Shown one piece after another: positions 61,540-64,000 of a DNA stretch of 64,000 bases. The notes under the pieces were generated by a model. It saw only the letters and a list, made by a program, of their open reading frames with translations. It did no database searches and was not told the DNA's origin. The position numbers were made by a program, and so were the translations under genes. Each line of letters begins with the position of its first letter. Position 1 is the first letter of the stretch. Source of the DNA: QYQD01 sp040754095 (GTDB lineage: Bacteria > Desulfobacterota > QYQD01); contig JBFMFO010000006.1 of assembly GCA_040754095.1 (NCBI GenBank), positions 55,772-119,771 of the forward strand, in the 5' to 3' direction.

Positions 61540-62682
61540 TTACCAGGGATTAACTATTGTAAGATATCTGAATTGTCCGCCGCTCACCTGTAAGATAACG
61601 GCACTTTTTACTGCATTGCCGTCCGGCCCAATTTTTATTACCCCGGATACACCGCCAAATCCCCTGGTTGAGGCCAGAGCGGTCCGGATGGCGACGCCAT
61701 CGGTGCGCCCGGCCCTTTTTATGGCATCCAGAAGGACAAAGTAGGCATCGGCGCCCAGGGCGTGGAATCCGCTCGTCTCCTCGTGCCTGGTTTTTGTGAA
61801 GAACTTCATAAATTCTTTGGCCAGGGGTGTCGCGGCCCCTTCCGGTGCAAAATGGGCCAGGAGATAAAGCCCTTCTACGGTCTTGCCGCCTATTTTTATC
61901 AACTCCGGGGCCTGTGCCCCATCCGCGGATAATATGGGCATCTTGAGGCCGAGTTCCTTCGCCTGGCGGGCAATAAGGGCGTCCTCAGCATAATAATTTG
62001 GCAAATAAAGGAGATCTGATTGTAATGCCGGGATACTTGTCAGTTGAGCCGAAAAATCCTGGTCTCCGGTCTGGCAATAAGTTATCGATACTACCTTGCC
62101 ACCCAGGCGGGTAAATGCCTTTTTGAAATAACTGGCCAGTCCAACGCAGTAATCCTGAGCCCGATCCACGATTACAGCCACCCTCCGGGCTTTAAGATTC
62201 CGGTAGGCAAATATGGCTGCCGCCTCACCCTGAAAAGAGTCAATAAAGCAGACACGAAACACATACTTCTTATTCTGAGTCACCAGCGGCAGTGTAGCCG
62301 TCGGGCTGACCATCGGAATCTTCGCCTTCTCGCTCAGGGCTGCTCCGGCCATAGTATTTGAACTGGTGGCCGAGCCGATAATGGCCTTGACTTTTTCTTT
62401 CTTGAGAAGCCGGCTTACGGCATTGGCCGCCTCTATCCGGTCGCTTTTTTCATCCACTAAAACTAGTTCTACCTGGCGGCCCAGAACTGTAGGGCGCATT
62501 TGATGAGCTGCCTGGATACCGGCCCACTCCATTTGCCCAAAGGCCGCCACCGGACCGGTCATGGGAAGATAGACACCGATACGAATCGGCTCACCGGCCA
62601 GGCTTAAAAACGGCAAACAGAATAGGAGATAAATACAAAATAAAACCGAAACTGCGACCAAATAGATTGCCTTCTGTTGCAA
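61540..62682 (-). CDS. livK: ABC transporter substrate-binding protein (LivK type)
   Basis: A 380-residue periplasmic binding protein. The signal peptide spans about residues 1-30 (YLVAVSVLFCIYLLFCLPFL). IRIGVYLPMTGPVAAFGQMEWAGIQAAHQ, DEKSDRIEAANAVSRLL, IIGSATSSNTMAGAALSEKAKIPMVSPTATLP fit the type I (Leu/Ile/Val) binding fold. The ligand may be a branched-chain amino acid or another small amide. TTG start with GAGG 8 nt upstream. First gene of livKHMGF. Confidence 0.94.
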   Translation of the reverse strand: MQQKAIYLVAVSVLFCIYLLFCLPFLSLAGEPIRIGVYLPMTGPVAAFGQMEWAGIQAAHQMRPTVLGRQVELVLVDEKSDRIEAANAVSRLLKKEKVKAIIGSATSSNTMAGAALSEKAKIPMVSPTATLPLVTQNKKYVFRVCFIDSFQGEAAAIFAYRNLKARRVAVIVDRAQDYCVGLASYFKKAFTRLGGKVVSITYCQTGDQDFSAQLTSIPALQSDLLYLPNYYAEDALIARQAKELGLKMPILSADGAQAPELIKIGGKTVEGLYLLAHFAPEGAATPLAKEFMKFFTKTRHEETSGFHALGADAYFVLLDAIKRAGRTDGVAIRTALASTRGFGGVSGVIKIGPDGNAVKSAVILQVSGGQFRYLTIVNPW

Positions 62683-62735
62683 TTTGTTACCTCTTTCATA
62701 GCGCTAGCAATCAGCTATCAGGCATGAATCCGGCT

Positions 62736-62872
62736 CACCGTTCACTGTTGACCGTTTACAGAAATAAAATGTCGGACAACAGTTAAAATGGATAACGGAT
62801 AACAGACATGCTGATGGCTGAATGCTGACCGCACCATCCGGAAAGCCAAGCTTTCCGGATGGAAACTAATTA
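62736..62872 (+). repeat. composite repeat module
   Basis: CGTTCACTGTTGACCGTTTA, AAAATGTCGGACAAC, GGATAAC heptamers, ACATGCTGATGGCTGA, then CCATCCGGAAAGC-CAA-GCTTTCCGGATGG (62834-62862) and AAACTAATTA. Same order as 36096-36217. Its tail supplies the stop codon of the small lipoprotein on the - strand. Confidence 0.8.
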
Positions 62873-63142
62873 AAACGGCACCTTCAGCTTAAAAAGAAAC
62901 GATTTTACCTTGTCTATAACCCCGGTAGATTGTTCCGATTCTTCTTCCGTATTTTTGTTGATATTAGATATATCCTCCAGGGATTGCTCCCCTTGATCTG
63001 CCCCAGATTTCTCCTGTCCGCTTTCCACTGAAACGGCAATCCCCGAAGAAATACTGTCTCTCCGTTCAGGGGTAGTTGTACAGGCTGCGCCCCCGATAAG
63101 TAGAACCAGGACTAAAAAACATATGAAGTGACGGCCAATCAT
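62870..63142 (-). CDS. small predicted lipoprotein
   Basis: A 90-residue protein with a lipoprotein signal (FICFLVLVLLIGGAAC, Cys21). The mature part is acidic and low-complexity (SGQEKSGADQGEQSLEDISNINKNTEEESEQ) and ends in a short basic-hydrophobic helix VIDKVKSFLFKLKVPF. No family is recognised. The stop codon lies in the AAACTAATTA tail of the repeat module. Expected to be anchored in the inner or outer membrane; function unknown. Confidence 0.6.
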   Translation of the reverse strand: MIGRHFICFLVLVLLIGGAACTTTPERRDSISSGIAVSVESGQEKSGADQGEQSLEDISNINKNTEEESEQSTGVIDKVKSFLFKLKVPF

Positions 63143-63202
63143 AGAAACTTAGTAACATTATTAGGTTTTTTTCAAAACGAACCCATGGCTTTGAAGGGAA
63201 CG

Positions 63203-63370
63203 AAGGCTAAATCCGAAATTCGAATACCGAAATTCGAAACAAATTCAAATTCTCAAATCTCAAAATGTTCCAAACTGCAGCGGAAAGAATTCGTCTTGAT
63301 ATTTTGGGTTTTGGTCATTCGATATTGTTTCGGGTTTCGTGCTTCGGATTTCGAATTTGAAATCGCACCG
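63203..63370. repeat. AT-rich dispersed inverted repeat (CCGAAATTCGAA type)
   Basis: Left part AAATCCGAAATTCGAA...CGAAATTCGAAACAAATTC and right part CGGGTTTCGTGCTTCGGATTTCGAATTTG are imperfect inverted copies. The open frame across it is not a gene. The 271-nt gap 63143-63413 holds nothing else visible. Confidence 0.65.
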
Positions 63371-63413
63371 GACACGAAATCCACCATATGACGACAAGTT
63401 ATATCTACCCTTG

Positions 63414-63770
63414 TTACTTACAAAACATCCGCTGCAGATATAACAGCTCTCTTTTTAACTCTGTCAACAAGGCTCTGTTCTTACTATCTTCACTATCAAG
63501 GAAACCTATCTCCAGTTGGCCCCCCTTGCCCTGGGCCAGGGCCTTGCGCGCCCCGGCTATGGTAAAGCCTTCTTCATAGAGCAGCCTCTTTATCTCCATT
63601 ACCAATTCTAAATCCGACTTCCTGTAGAGTCTCTGGCCGGAGGGCGGGCGATATGGCTTGATTTCACTAAACTCCGACTCCCAGTAGCGAAGCACATGCG
63701 GTTCTACCCCCGCAATCTGACTAACCTCGCCGATCTTAAAGTAACGTTTGTCCGGGATGGAGTTATTCAT
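63414..63770 (-). CDS. MerR-family transcriptional regulator
   Basis: A 118-residue regulator with a MerR winged helix-turn-helix: YFKIGEVSQIAGVEPHVLRYWESEF, then RPPSGQRLYRKSDLELVMEIKRLLYEEGFTIAGARKAL. A short coiled-coil tail (RALLTELKRELLYLQRMF) would dimerise it; no effector domain or metal Cys follows. The type is common in Desulfobacterota, often near ihfA, but no such neighbour is seen. Targets unknown. Confidence 0.9.
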   Translation of the reverse strand: MNNSIPDKRYFKIGEVSQIAGVEPHVLRYWESEFSEIKPYRPPSGQRLYRKSDLELVMEIKRLLYEEGFTIAGARKALAQGKGGQLEIGFLDSEDSKNRALLTELKRELLYLQRMFCK

Positions 63771-63784
63771 GGATCAGTCAGTGC

Positions 63785-63853
63785 TGACGGCTTCGTAAAA
63801 AGTCCATTTATTGCCTTGTCCGCCTCCGGCGGAGAGTTTTTTACTGTGCTGTC
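63785..63853. mobile_element. short MITE-like copy, TGACGGC...GTAAAAAG ends
   Basis: Left end TGACGGCTTCGTAAAAAGTCC (63785-63805); the right end GAGTTTTTTACTGTGCTGTCC is its imperfect inverse. The centre has CCGCCTCCGGCGG. It is shorter than the copy at 47000-47128. Confidence 0.6.
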
Positions 63854-63898
63854 CCAAGTTTAATTTTTTATGAGTTCATGAAAGAACAACCCTGGATA

Positions 63899-64000
63899 CC
63901 CCGTGCGGGAGCACGGGGAGGAAAGGGTTACCTTTGTTTAAGAGTTTGGTATAGTATGCTGCATGACTATAAAGCGAATGAGCCATGCGGTCTACGATAC
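63899..64000 (+). mobile_element. probable left end of an IS200/IS605-type element, cut by window edge
   Basis: CCCCGTGC-GGGA-GCACGGGG (63899-63918) is a perfect 8-bp hairpin 44 nt before a frame that reads like the start of TnpA. Subterminal hairpins near the left end are normal for this class, which transposes as single-stranded DNA. The body lies outside the window. Confidence 0.5.
63963..64000 (+). CDS. IS200/IS605 TnpA-like transposase, N-terminal fragment
   Basis: ATG at 63963 opens MTIKRMSHAVYDT before the window ends. Y1 transposases (TnpA) typically begin with a basic stretch and SHAVYD(x)2YH. Only 12-13 residues are visible, so the call rests on this short motif and the upstream hairpin. 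Confidence 0.45.
   Translation, partial: MTIKRMSHAVYD

Noticed and set aside
63128..63391. 87-codon open frame on the + strand
   Set aside because: It is created by the CCGAAATTCGAA inverted repeat, overlaps the lipoprotein start region and has no ribosome site or family resemblance.

Overview
The window looks like chromosomal DNA of a sulfur-cycling member of Desulfobacterota (formerly Deltaproteobacteria), probably uncultured. The evidence is a DsrC protein with both C-terminal cysteines (56209-56529), a PxxKW cysteine-rich protein, a DUF39-type homocysteine biosynthesis protein, and intergenic regions full of short palindromes and 7-bp-period repeats. This is inference from gene content; no rRNA or other species marker is present.

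Region 1 (1-27163) is a cell-surface polysaccharide locus, all on the + strand. It holds a partial polysaccharide deacetylase, five GT-B glycosyltransferases, an ATP-grasp enzyme, two acyltransferase-3 membrane proteins, a PHP phosphoesterase, an O-antigen ligase/polymerase, a Wzx-type flippase, a hexapeptide acetyltransferase and three alkaline-phosphatase-superfamily enzymes. It also holds a 1331-residue fusion of an O-antigen-ligase-like membrane domain to a DUF4091 glycoside-hydrolase-like protein. Sugar-nucleotide and sulfate-activation genes close it (fcl, gmd, cysC). A DUF4258/DUF2283 pair and a VapBC-type toxin-antitoxin pair sit inside. The three phosphatase-superfamily proteins, the acyltransferases and CysC suggest a decorated polymer.

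Region 2 (27254-38354) is mixed housekeeping: a secreted Cys-rich protein, phosphomanno/phosphoglucomutase, a DciA-like protein, a TrmN6-like methyltransferase with no canonical start, a DUF1015 protein, Hsp20, a CDP-alcohol phosphatidyltransferase, an AcuB-like CBS protein with acetyl-CoA synthetase, homocysteine biosynthesis with LarE, and tRNA-Pro(CGG). Directly 3' of the tRNA lies a small accessory patch (38355-39349) with a 16-bp perfect hairpin, a probable group II intron relic and a second DUF4258-type gene pair.

Region 3 (39623-56147) holds a zinc-dependent phospholipase C-like protein, queA-tgt-yajC, a LysM protein, rplM-rpsI, argC-truA, an aminotransferase, dtd, pgi, a histidine kinase, an orphan flagellar-rod-like protein, a GT2/GT81-like glycosyltransferase and a zinc-ribbon/RimK-like pair. 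Region 4 (56209-63770, - strand) has dsrC, rarA, a complete branched-chain amino acid ABC transporter (livKHMGF), a small lipoprotein and a MerR regulator. The window ends in what appears to be the left end of an IS200/IS605-type element.

The most distinctive non-coding feature is the repeat load. A composite palindromic module recurs with a hairpin of the type ATCCGGAAA...TTTCCGGAT followed by an AAACTAATTA-like tail. Many intergenic gaps carry degenerate arrays with an exact 7-bp period, two of which intrude into coding sequence. A MITE-like element with ends TGACGGC...GTAAAAAG occurs twice.
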